Program-made: the position numbers and the translations under genes | NCBI GenBank assembly: GCA_964582415.1 | Contig: CAZOSF010000039.1 | Location: 1-23,799, forward strand | DNA: 23,799 bases | Origin: CAZOSF01 sp964582415 | GTDB lineage: Bacteria > Bacteroidota > Bacteroidia > Flavobacteriales > Flavobacteriaceae | Direction: 5' to 3' | In this document: one piece after another, positions 1 to 6,654 of the stretch | Layout of the letters: each line of letters begins with the position of its first letter | Numbering within the stretch: position 1 is the first letter of the stretch | Notes under the pieces: generated by a model | Seen by the model: only the letters and a program-made list of their open reading frames with translations | Databases searched by the model: none | Told to the model about the DNA's origin: nothing

Positions 1-536
1 GTTTTGAAGGGGCTATCGTAGACATATCCATAGCGACCATTGCAGAAAGTGTGGCCATTTATTTAGGGATTCCCTTTTTGGCGGGGTTGCTGAGCAGGTA
101 CTTTTTAGTGAAATGGAAAGGCGAGGAGTGGTATACGACGCATTTCATCCCAACCATTTCTCCAATGACATTAATAGCCCTATTGTTTACTATTGTGGTA
201 ATGTTCTCCCTAAAAGGAGAATTGATTGTGGAAATCCCAATGGATGTAGTGCGAATCGCCATCCCATTATTGGTCTATTTTTCCTTGATGTTTTTGATTG
301 GCTTTTTCTTCAGCAAAGCCATGGGCACCGAATACGATAAAAACGCTTCCATCGCCTTTACGGCGGCGGGGAATAATTTTGAGTTGGCTATCGCTGTGGC
401 CATTGCGGTTTTTGGCCTTAACTCCGGTCAAGCCTTTGCTGGAGTCATTGGCCCTTTGGTAGAAGTGCCAGCCCTTATCTTATTGGTTCGGGTGGCGTTT
501 TGGTTGCGGCGGAAGTATTATCGAAACGTCCCATAA
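1..536 (+). CDS. acr3: ACR3-family arsenite efflux permease, C-terminal part (5' end outside window)
   Basis: This is the C-terminal half of an arsenite (As(III)) exporter of the ACR3/BASS superfamily, an inner-membrane carrier driven by the proton-motive force. The frame is already open at position 3, so the start lies left of the window; the GTG at 51 is internal. About five hydrophobic segments are visible. They include the family signature GNNFELAIAVAIAVFG and, near the end, GPLVEVPALILL, whose glutamate matches the conserved Glu of ACR3 proteins. The conserved cysteine of an earlier helix would lie in the missing part. The C-terminus is a short basic cytoplasmic tail (RRKYYRNVP). No ars regulator or reductase is visible here; if present they would be to the left. 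The family call is firm. Arsenite as substrate is inferred from the family. Confidence 0.87.
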   Translation, partial: FEGAIVDISIATIAESVAIYLGIPFLAGLLSRYFLVKWKGEEWYTTHFIPTISPMTLIALLFTIVVMFSLKGELIVEIPMDVVRIAIPLLVYFSLMFLIGFFFSKAMGTEYDKNASIAFTAAGNNFELAIAVAIAVFGLNSGQAFAGVIGPLVEVPALILLVRVAFWLRRKYYRNVP

Positions 537-663
537 ACAGGATTAAAAGTCCTTTAAAAGCAGTGGGTATCTTTTACGGCAATTGGTTACTCAAATCGAA
601 TTGAAAACTACTTTCCTTAAAAAATCGGGACGTTAAAACTTCCACTAACCAGTGAGAATTTTA

Positions 664-671
664 TACCTTTA
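664..671 (+). promoter_or_regulatory. Putative Bacteroidota -7 element (TACCTTTA)
   Basis: TACCTTTA matches seven of the eight positions of the Bacteroidota -7 consensus TAnnTTTG, and it lies 82 bases before the permease start. No clear TTG -33 element is seen at the usual spacing, so the call rests on the -7 box and on the same motif preceding other genes in this window (2718-2725, 22166-22173). Confidence 0.35.
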
Positions 672-692
672 TTCTATATAATCGATTCCTAG

Positions 693-749
693 ATGGGAAA
701 TAAAAACCCAAGGAGTACGAACAAAAGGGGAGTTCTAAATACGACATGA
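693..749 (+). CDS. Possible 18-residue upstream ORF overlapping the permease start
   Basis: An ATG at 693 opens an 18-codon frame (MGNKNPRSTNKRGVLNTT). Its TGA stop (747-749) overlaps the ATG of the permease (746-748) as ATGA. If the TACCTTTA box at 664-671 is the -7 element, transcription would begin near 678 and this ATG would be the first one in the message. The peptide is basic and polar, with no membrane helix. The stop/start overlap is the geometry of translational coupling or of a leader peptide, but a short ORF like this can arise by chance. There is no independent evidence that it is translated. Confidence 0.25.
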   Translation: MGNKNPRSTNKRGVLNTT

Positions 750-2554
750 AAACTGTCGTTCATGCGAATCCCGCAAGATTCATTTCGATGAATGCACCTT
801 ATAAAAAGCTGAATCAGCTCTACGCTACCGCGATTTGCGGAAACGATATCAGTTCCTCAGTACTGTATGTGTCTGCCCTCTCCATTGCCTTTGCCGGACA
901 ATATGCCTGGATTACGTTATTGATTGTCTCCTTGGTGCTTTTCCTTTTTCGTAAAATCTATGGAGAAGTAGTGGGTGCGCTTCCACTCAATGGTGGGGCA
1001 TACAATGCGCTACTAAACACCACCAGCAAGTCGACCGCCTCCTTTGCGGCCACCTTGACCATACTCTCCTATATGGCGACCGCCGTTATTTCTGCTAATG
1101 AGGCTATCCATTACCTCCATCATTTGATTCGGCCCATGCCCATCATTTGGACTACCATGGGACTTTTGGCCATTTTTGCATTGCTTACCATAGGAGGAAT
1201 TACAGAATCGGCCCGAGTAGCCTTAGGAATCTTTCTCATACACTTGGGTTCCCTGCTGCTCTTGAGCGGATTCATTATCTACTATTTATTACAAAATGAT
1301 CTTTCTGTTTGGATCGAAAACTGGGAGACTCCCATTGCAGAAAACGGCTCAATTGGTAAAGCAATATTCTTGGGATTTGCGGCCTCTATGCTTGGGGTCT
1401 CGGGTTTTGAGAGTTCTGCCAACTTTGTGGAGGAACAGAAGAAGGGAGTATTTCCCAAAACCTTGAGGAATATGTGGGCTATCGTGAGTGTCATCAATCC
1501 CTTGATGGCGGTTTTTGCATTGGCACTTTTCGCCATGCCCCTTCTAAATAGTAGCACCTATCAGGAAACCTTACTGGTGGAAATGGGAAACCATGTTGGG
1601 GGAGAGGGCTTGGCCACACTTATTTCCATCGATGCTTTTTTGGTGCTGAGTGGGGCTGTGTTGACTAGCTTTGTGGGGGTTTCTGGTTTGTTGGAACGGA
1701 TGACCCTCGACAGGATTATGCCCCCCTTCTTTCTAAAGAAAAACAACAGGGGTAGTTCATACAGAATTATCATTCTCTTTTTCCTGATGTGTATTTCCGT
1801 TTTATTGATTACCGGAGGAAATGTAGGTTTATTGGCTGGAGTGTACACCCTGTCTTTCCTTTCGGTCATGGCGCTCTTCGGTGTTGGGAATATCTTATTG
1901 AAAGTAAAAAGGACCAAATTACCACGACCCGAGAAAGCCACATGGTTCTCCGTGGTGTTTGCAATTGGTGCGGTGGTAACTGCATTAATTGGGAATATTC
2001 TTATGCCTCCAAAAGGGAATCTGCCCAGTAACGTGACCGTCTTTCTCTATTACTTTGTGCCTTCCATGCTATTTGTTTTGGTGATGCTCAACCGAACCAT
2101 GCTGTTGAAGGTCCTCCTAAAAATTATCGATGCCATTTTTATTCCCATCCGGCGCTTCTTCTATCGTTTGGACCGTAAAATAGAGCGAACCATCAATAAA
2201 ATAAATTCTCAGGAATTTGTGTTTTTCACCAAAGGGGATGATATCGCTACCCTAAATAAAGTGATGTTATACATTACAGGAAATGAACACACCCGTAAAC
2301 TTAAAATCGTAATTCTTAAAAATGCGAAGGTGGCGGTGCCAGAAAAATTGGCCGAGGAAATTCAATTTTTGGATCGAGAATATCCCCAGATAGACATTGA
2401 GTTTGTGGTGGAAGAAGGTGATTTCTCACCTAAAAAAATCAATGCCCTTTCAAAAAAATGGAATATCCCTGTAAACTTTATGTTCATTGGTTCTCCCGGA
2501 GATAAATTCCCCTATAAAATTGAAGACTTGGGCGGTGTTCGGTTGATTATATGA
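746..2554 (+). CDS. APC-family amino acid permease with a cytoplasmic C-terminal domain
   Basis: This encodes a predicted inner-membrane amino acid/polyamine/organocation (APC) transporter of 602 residues. Residues about 30-450 hold some twelve hydrophobic segments. The first has the APC-type unwound-helix sequence ATAICGNDISSSVLY, and PLNGGAYNALLN follows. A conserved internal stretch FLGFAASMLGVSGFESSANFVEE is typical of the superfamily. After the last helix, a basic linker (about 455-490) leads into a soluble domain of about 110 residues with alternating strand and helix (LKIVILKN, IDIEFVVEEG, VNFMFIGSPGDKFPY). This resembles universal-stress-protein-like tails found on some APC permeases, but I cannot confirm that fold. 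ATG at 746 is the furthest-upstream start; the ATG at 788 (MNAPYKKL) is an alternative close to the first helix. The substrate cannot be inferred. Confidence 0.9.
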   Translation: MKTVVHANPARFISMNAPYKKLNQLYATAICGNDISSSVLYVSALSIAFAGQYAWITLLIVSLVLFLFRKIYGEVVGALPLNGGAYNALLNTTSKSTASFAATLTILSYMATAVISANEAIHYLHHLIRPMPIIWTTMGLLAIFALLTIGGITESARVALGIFLIHLGSLLLLSGFIIYYLLQNDLSVWIENWETPIAENGSIGKAIFLGFAASMLGVSGFESSANFVEEQKKGVFPKTLRNMWAIVSVINPLMAVFALALFAMPLLNSSTYQETLLVEMGNHVGGEGLATLISIDAFLVLSGAVLTSFVGVSGLLERMTLDRIMPPFFLKKNNRGSSYRIIILFFLMCISVLLITGGNVGLLAGVYTLSFLSVMALFGVGNILLKVKRTKLPRPEKATWFSVVFAIGAVVTALIGNILMPPKGNLPSNVTVFLYYFVPSMLFVLVMLNRTMLLKVLLKIIDAIFIPIRRFFYRLDRKIERTINKINSQEFVFFTKGDDIATLNKVMLYITGNEHTRKLKIVILKNAKVAVPEKLAEEIQFLDREYPQIDIEFVVEEGDFSPKKINALSKKWNIPVNFMFIGSPGDKFPYKIEDLGGVRLII

Positions 2555-2556
2555 TG

Positions 2557-2577
2557 ATTTTCGGTTATTGGTTAGCA
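2557..2577 (+). repeat. Degenerate heptamer repeat, short copy
   Basis: Directly after the permease stop, three consecutive 7-base units (including GTTATTG and GTTAGCA) resemble the GTTGTCG-type units seen more clearly at 8859-8900. The match is partial, and the copy is listed mainly because it lies in a similar intergenic position. The rest of the 188-bp spacer (2555-2742) shows no gene or terminator. Confidence 0.3.
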
Positions 2578-2717
2578 AGTAACAGGAGGCAACAGGTGTA
2601 TTGACTACTTCTAGAATCTTTATCGAAACCAATGGATTGAAAAGATTTACTTCCGGTCTGTTTATTTTAATGGGATCCAATAAGAGGAAACCCGTAATGG
2701 AAGCTTTTAAAATTTCA

Positions 2718-2725
2718 TACCTTTA
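2718..2725 (+). promoter_or_regulatory. Putative -7 element (TACCTTTA) for the deacetylase/sugar transferase pair
   Basis: TACCTTTA lies 17 bases before the ATG at 2743, so the leader would be very short. It is the same octamer as at 664-671 and 22166-22173. A clear TTG -33 box is not seen at the expected distance. Confidence 0.35.
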
Positions 2726-2742
2726 AGTTAGAAAGGGTAATT

Positions 2743-3384
2743 ATGCCCAAAATAGTTTATTCTATGCAATTCAAAAATATATTGGCAATCGGGGCTCATC
2801 CGGATGATATTGAATACGGATGTCTTGGATTTCTCAATCGGCATGCTGAAACTTCCAAAATTCACCTTTTTGTCTTAAGTGTAGGTTCGAATGGAGATGC
2901 TACTTCCAACGGACAGCGGATTCGGGAAGCGGAAATGGCACTAGCGGGGATTCGCTATGATTCTCTAAAGATTCGTAATGAAAAAGGAATTACCATGGAG
3001 CACTTCGATAGTATCATGAAAGATATTGAAGCCTATCTGTCGCAACACGCTATCGATTTGATACTAACGCATGGTCCTCATGATACCCATCAGGAACATA
3101 TTCTAACACATCAGCTAACTATTACTGCCGCCAGAAGGAAAAAATTGAGTATCCTGAACTATGCGATTGTTAGTAATGACCTTAGGTTTCAACCCAATTA
3201 TTTTTTTGAATTGAGCGAGAAAGAATTGGCTTCTAAAATCGCACAAATCCGAATGCATCACTCCCAAAGTAATAAGCAATACATGCAACCGGATTACATA
3301 CGATCGTTTCACCAGTATCCGTATACCCTGGTACATGATATTACTTATTGTGAAGCGTTCGAGATTGAACGAATCATGATTTGA
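2743..3384 (+). CDS. PIG-L/LmbE-family N-deacetylase
   Basis: This is a predicted zinc-dependent N-acetyl-sugar deacetylase, 213 residues, the usual size of the PIG-L/LmbE (MshB/BshB-like) fold. The N-terminal motif AIGAHPDD (HPDD at residues 19-22) supplies the first His and Asp of the metal site and the catalytic Asp. HDTHQEH (residues 113-119) supplies the later histidines. The family removes acetyl from N-acetylglucosamine-type sugars on thiols, lipids or nucleotides. The phosphoglycosyl transferase begins 24 bases downstream, so a lipid-linked or polysaccharide sugar is the most likely substrate; a bacillithiol-type role (BshB) is the main alternative. ATG 2743 is taken as start; ATG 2764 (MQFKNILAIG) is equally compatible with the fold. 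There is no signal peptide, so it acts in the cytoplasm. Confidence 0.9.
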   Translation: MPKIVYSMQFKNILAIGAHPDDIEYGCLGFLNRHAETSKIHLFVLSVGSNGDATSNGQRIREAEMALAGIRYDSLKIRNEKGITMEHFDSIMKDIEAYLSQHAIDLILTHGPHDTHQEHILTHQLTITAARRKKLSILNYAIVSNDLRFQPNYFFELSEKELASKIAQIRMHHSQSNKQYMQPDYIRSFHQYPYTLVHDITYCEAFEIERIMI

Positions 3385-3408
3385 GCGCATTCTATCGCCT
3401 AATTCTCA

Positions 3409-4017
3409 ATGCCCATGCGCTCCTTAATTGAAAGACTTATCGCCCTACCATTACTGCTACTATCCTTACCATTGGTGTACGGATTTGGATGGATGATTCG
3501 GTTGCGATATCCCGGCAAGATTCTTTATTCTCAAGAAAGAATCGGACATCTGGGGAAACCCTTCAAAATATGGAAACTGCGAACCATGGTTTCAAATTCA
3601 GATGTCATTTTAAAGGAGATTTTGGTTTCCGACCCATTGATGGCTAAGGAATGGGACGCATTTGGTTGTTTCCAACGGGATCCGCGGGTAACGGGAGCAT
3701 TGGGTCGATTTGCCAGACAATATAGCATTGATGAGCTTATGCAGTTTTGGAATGTGGTTAAGGGTGAAATGGCGTTGATAGGTCCTAGGCCCCTGGATAG
3801 AAACTTTACTAGTATGTTGAAGGATACCGATCGCCAATTGCGATTAAGCGTGAAACCTGGGATCACAGGGCTTTGGCAAGTAGGCCCTCGAAGTGCCACC
3901 ACCCACAATCAGATGATGCGTTACGACCGACTGTATCTCAAGAATAAGGGATGGAAATTGGATATGTACATTTTGATGAAAACTTTTAAAGCAGTGTTCA
4001 ATAAAACGGGTTTTTAA
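3409..4017 (+). CDS. PglC-type undecaprenyl-phosphate sugar-1-phosphate transferase
   Basis: This is a monotopic phosphoglycosyl transferase of the bacterial sugar transferase family (WcaJ/PglC type), which moves a sugar-1-phosphate from a nucleotide sugar to undecaprenyl phosphate at the cytoplasmic membrane face. At 202 residues it is the short PglC-like catalytic core without the four-helix N-terminal domain of WcaJ. One hydrophobic re-entrant helix lies at about residues 6-28. Family motifs follow in order: PFKIWKLRTM, the catalytic Asp-Glu (SIDEL, D108-E109), LIGPRPL and KPGITGLWQVGPRS. It starts with ATG CCC ATG, so initiation at 3409 or 3415 is possible. It probably shares a transcript with the deacetylase upstream and starts assembly of a glycan or glycolipid. 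The sugar is unknown. Confidence 0.93.
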   Translation: MPMRSLIERLIALPLLLLSLPLVYGFGWMIRLRYPGKILYSQERIGHLGKPFKIWKLRTMVSNSDVILKEILVSDPLMAKEWDAFGCFQRDPRVTGALGRFARQYSIDELMQFWNVVKGEMALIGPRPLDRNFTSMLKDTDRQLRLSVKPGITGLWQVGPRSATTHNQMMRYDRLYLKNKGWKLDMYILMKTFKAVFNKTGF

Positions 4018-4069
4018 TGGAAGAGATATTATTGGAACTTCTCAAAATGAAAAAATCATAAAGGAACAA

Positions 4070-5128
4070 ATGAAATTAAAAGATCTTGGTTTTACTTCCG
4101 AATTGGAGCACTATAGACACCATAATGGTTTGGATTCATTTTCCATGGGACGAGTGATCGCCGAGCACAAGGAACGCTACATCCTCAAAACACCCGAAAA
4201 GGAATGGGAGGCAGAGATTCTGGGCAACTTGAGGTATACGGCTCAAAGCCGCTATGACTTCCCCGCTGTGGGCGACTGGGTCGCCTTTTCGGAATATGAC
4301 GAAGGAAAAGGCCTTATTCATGCGGTTTTTCCTAGGAAGTCTGTTTTAGAGCGACAACAGGTGGGTAAGAAGGGAGAGCCCCAGATCATCGCTACCAATA
4401 TAGATACAGCATTTATTGTGCAGGCTGTGAACCGTGATTTTAGCATCAATCGTATCGAACGCTACCTCACCCTCTGCCATGCCTCCAAAGTAACCCCCGT
4501 GGTACTTTTAAGTAAAATTGATTTGATCTCAAAATCAGAACTGAACCAACTATTTAGTAGCCTTCAAAACCGCTTGAAAGACATTCCGATTTATCCAATC
4601 AGCAATGAAACGTCCGAGGGTATTGATACTATAAAAGCGGAACTCCAAAAAGGAAAGACTTATTGTTTGTTGGGCTCTTCTGGCGTTGGGAAATCAAGTT
4701 TGGTGAATAGGCTGATGGGGACCTCGCTGGTAAAAACAGACGAAATCAGCGAACATTCTCAAAGGGGAAAGCACGTTACTACCCATCGAGAATTGCATGT
4801 ACTGGAAAATGGTAGTTTACTTATAGACAATCCAGGAATGCGGGAGGTGGGTCTAACCGATTCAACCCATGGGCTTGCAACTACATTTGATGCCATCGCG
4901 GAATTGGCGGAAAAGTGTAAATTTAAGGACTGCACCCACAGAAATGAAATTGGCTGTGCAATACTGGAGGCACTGGAAAATGGAAGCCTAGAAGCCAACG
5001 CTTATGAAAATTACCAACGGATGCAACGGGAACAGGAGCATTACGAGGCCGATGTAATAGAGAAGCGCCGGAAGGATAAGATGTTTGGTAAACTCATGAA
5101 GAATTATAAAAAAGGGGGATATAAATAA
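4070..5128 (+). CDS. rsgA: Ribosome small subunit-dependent GTPase A (RsgA/YjeQ)
   Basis: RsgA is a circularly permuted GTPase that joins late 30S ribosomal subunit maturation. The 352 residues show an N-terminal OB-fold region (about 25-100), then the permuted G motifs: G4-like SKID (148-151), P-loop GSSGVGKSS (202-210) and G3 DNPG (253-256). The C-terminal zinc motif is C283-x4-C288-x-H290-x5-C296. A basic tail (KRRKDKMFGKLMKNYKKGGYK) follows, as is usual. AAGGA just before the ATG is one of the few recognisable ribosome binding sites in the window. The length and N-terminus fit the longer RsgA variety, which from general knowledge often coexists with a shorter canonical copy of about 310 residues in flavobacteria. 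A second rsgA elsewhere is therefore likely but not visible here. Confidence 0.94.
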   Translation: MKLKDLGFTSELEHYRHHNGLDSFSMGRVIAEHKERYILKTPEKEWEAEILGNLRYTAQSRYDFPAVGDWVAFSEYDEGKGLIHAVFPRKSVLERQQVGKKGEPQIIATNIDTAFIVQAVNRDFSINRIERYLTLCHASKVTPVVLLSKIDLISKSELNQLFSSLQNRLKDIPIYPISNETSEGIDTIKAELQKGKTYCLLGSSGVGKSSLVNRLMGTSLVKTDEISEHSQRGKHVTTHRELHVLENGSLLIDNPGMREVGLTDSTHGLATTFDAIAELAEKCKFKDCTHRNEIGCAILEALENGSLEANAYENYQRMQREQEHYEADVIEKRRKDKMFGKLMKNYKKGGYK

Positions 5129-5137
5129 GATAATAAG

Positions 5138-5488
5138 ATGACAAAGCATAGAATCTATACCATGGCGGTATCTGGTGTTTATCCGCACTATATCACAAAA
5201 GCAGAAAAGAAAGGCCGCACCAAAGAGGAAGTGGATACCATCATTCGATGGCTAACAGGTTATGACCAAAAGGCATTGGAAAAGCATATTGCCGACAAAA
5301 CGAACTTCGAAGACTTTTTCGATCAGGCACCATTATTGAACCCCAACGTTACTAAAATCACTGGAGTTATTTGTGGCTACAGGGTAGAAGACATTGAAGA
5401 CCCACTGATGCAAAAGGTACGGTATTTAGACAAGCTGATCGATGAGCTCGCCAAAGGCAAGGCGATGGAGAAGATTTTGAGGGTATGA
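5138..5488 (+). CDS. DUF2200 family protein
   Basis: This 116-residue soluble protein begins MTKHRIYTMAVSGVYPHYI and carries GRTKEEVDTIIRWLTGY and an ending rich in charged helix. Both are typical of DUF2200, a small conserved bacterial family of unknown function. It is probably all helical, with no signal peptide, no membrane segment and no obvious catalytic cluster. It starts 9 bases after the rsgA stop and is followed at once by hairpins, so it is the last gene of an rsgA-DUF2200 transcript. A link to ribosome assembly is suggested only by this position. Confidence 0.88.
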   Translation: MTKHRIYTMAVSGVYPHYITKAEKKGRTKEEVDTIIRWLTGYDQKALEKHIADKTNFEDFFDQAPLLNPNVTKITGVICGYRVEDIEDPLMQKVRYLDKLIDELAKGKAMEKILRV

Positions 5489-5489
5489 G

Positions 5490-5519
5490 GTTGAAGGTTT
5501 ACCCCATACAACTTTCAAC
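5490..5519 (+). other. Stem-loop directly after the DUF2200 stop codon
   Basis: GTTGAAGGTT (5490-5499) pairs with AACTTTCAAC (5510-5519) through ten base pairs, one of them G-U, around a 10-base loop. It begins one base after the TGA and has no T-tract. It could protect the message 3' end or act together with the terminator 28 bases further on. On the opposite strand the G-U pair becomes a mismatch, so the structure favours the plus-strand RNA. Confidence 0.4.
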
Positions 5520-5547
5520 AACTGATAATTAGGCACAATTCAATTCC

Positions 5548-5580
5548 ATGGGGAGATAGAACACTGTTTCCCCATTTTTC
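5548..5580 (+). terminator. Strong intrinsic terminator of the rsgA-DUF2200 transcript
   Basis: A 12-bp stem (5548-5559 with 5564-5575; core GGGGA/TCCCC; two G-U pairs) closes an AACA tetraloop and runs straight into TTTTTCATTTTT. The G-U pairs and T-tract show it works on plus-strand RNA. The minus-strand operon that converges here would lose two pairs and has no T-tract on its side. Confidence 0.87.
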
Positions 5581-5612
5581 ATTTTTAATGGATAATCACT
5601 AATTGAAAAAAC

Positions 5613-6023
5613 TTAGGTTTCCACAATCAGTTTGGGTTCGAGAAGGTACTCTGATACGAGCTTCACAAAATCCAAGGAACTGACCATTCCGATCATTTTT
5701 CCATTTTCCATCACTACAAGGTGATGCAAATTGTTTTTCAACATGGTTTTTGCGGCTGCTTGTGCTCCCATATTGCCGGAAATCACATGTACCCTACAAT
5801 CGGTCATTACCTCTGAAATGGGTAAGGTTTCATCAACCTTCCTGCAAAGATCGGTTGCGGTGACAATCCCCTGAATATGCCATTCACCATCGGGCATTTG
5901 ATCCGTAATAGGGATGGCATGTATTCCGTTGCGTTTCATCATATTTCGGATTTCGCCAACGGGAGTGGAGCCTTCCGCTGAAAGGACCGTCGGGGTCATG
6001 AAGTCGTTTACTTGTAACCTCAT
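5613..6023 (-). CDS. Two-CBS-domain protein, last gene of the oxidoreductase operon
   Basis: This small cytoplasmic protein consists of a tandem CBS pair, the module that usually binds AMP, ATP or related nucleotides and regulates a partner. CBS1 starts at VNDFMTPTVLSAEG and continues to GIVTATDL; CBS2 starts at ISEVMTDCRVHVISG and ends MIGMVSSLDFVKLV. No other domain is present. The ATG at 6023 gives 137 residues and starts directly at the CBS fold. A GTG at 6077 would add 18 Ser/Asn-rich residues and overlaps the gamma-subunit TAG by one base (TAGTG). The ATG is preferred because nothing conserved is visible before it. The position directly after the oxidoreductase subunits suggests an energy-state sensor for that enzyme, which is inference. 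Confidence 0.87.
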   Translation of the reverse strand: MRLQVNDFMTPTVLSAEGSTPVGEIRNMMKRNGIHAIPITDQMPDGEWHIQGIVTATDLCRKVDETLPISEVMTDCRVHVISGNMGAQAAAKTMLKNNLHHLVVMENGKMIGMVSSLDFVKLVSEYLLEPKLIVET

Positions 6024-6076
6024 AACAAATACATTAAAAGTGAGTGCGGAAGAACCGCTTTTATTGTCCGAAGACA

Positions 6077-6652
6077 CTAAACCATTTCGGAAAGGCTTTC
6101 AGCATGCACATCATAAGAATGTATGCTTTTCATTCCTTTCAAAAAGGCTTCTTCATTTAAGGACAGCAGATGATGGTAGCGTTCGGGAAGGGATTTTTTC
6201 AAACTTTCCATAACGTTTTCCATGCGAACCACGGGTTTGATTCTCAAGAAAGCGCCCAAAATAATCATGTTGAAAACCCTATTATTACCCATCTCGGAGG
6301 CAATCTTTCTTCCTTCCACCTGATAAATATCGATATCGGTGCGTGTAGGATGGTGGGTAATACCGTTGGGGTCATAGATCAGGGTTCCTCCCGGTTTTAC
6401 GCGTTTTTCAAACTTATCCATCGACTGCTGGTTCAAAATGATAGCAGTATCATATATTTTAAGGTAAGGGGAACTGATACGGTCGTCGCTCAATATTACG
6501 GTCACATTGGCCGTACCCCCGCGCATTTCAGGTCCGTAGGAAGGCATCCAGCTTACTTCTTCATCCTGCATCATGCCGGCATAGGCTAAAATCTTACCCA
6601 TAGAAAGGACGCCTTGTCCTCCAAATCCGGCAATTATGATTTCCTGTGTCAT
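6077..6652 (-). CDS. 2-oxoacid:ferredoxin oxidoreductase, gamma subunit
   Basis: This is the gamma (domain III) subunit of a four-subunit 2-oxoacid:acceptor oxidoreductase, which in this family helps form the CoA/2-oxoacid cleft. The 191 residues start MTQEIIIAGFGGQGVLSMGK, the glycine-rich signature of the family, followed by SYGPEMRGGTANV and KIYDTAIILNQQS. The ATG at 6652 begins 2 bases after the beta-subunit stop. Earlier in-frame starts would run back into the beta gene and add unconserved sequence. The order ferredoxin-alpha-beta-gamma is the KorDABC/VorDABC arrangement. The exact oxoacid (2-oxoglutarate or branched-chain 2-oxoacids) cannot be settled by eye. Confidence 0.92.
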   Translation of the reverse strand: MTQEIIIAGFGGQGVLSMGKILAYAGMMQDEEVSWMPSYGPEMRGGTANVTVILSDDRISSPYLKIYDTAIILNQQSMDKFEKRVKPGGTLIYDPNGITHHPTRTDIDIYQVEGRKIASEMGNNRVFNMIILGAFLRIKPVVRMENVMESLKKSLPERYHHLLSLNEEAFLKGMKSIHSYDVHAESLSEMV

Positions 6653-6654
6653 GC

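Noticed and set aside
539..553. Small stem-loop after the arsenite permease (AGGAT/GTCCT)
   Set aside because: Only five pairs including one G-U and no T-tract; too weak to call a terminator.
706..716. AAGGAG-like ribosome binding site for the permease
   Set aside because: It lies about 30 bases before the ATG at 746, too far to serve that start.
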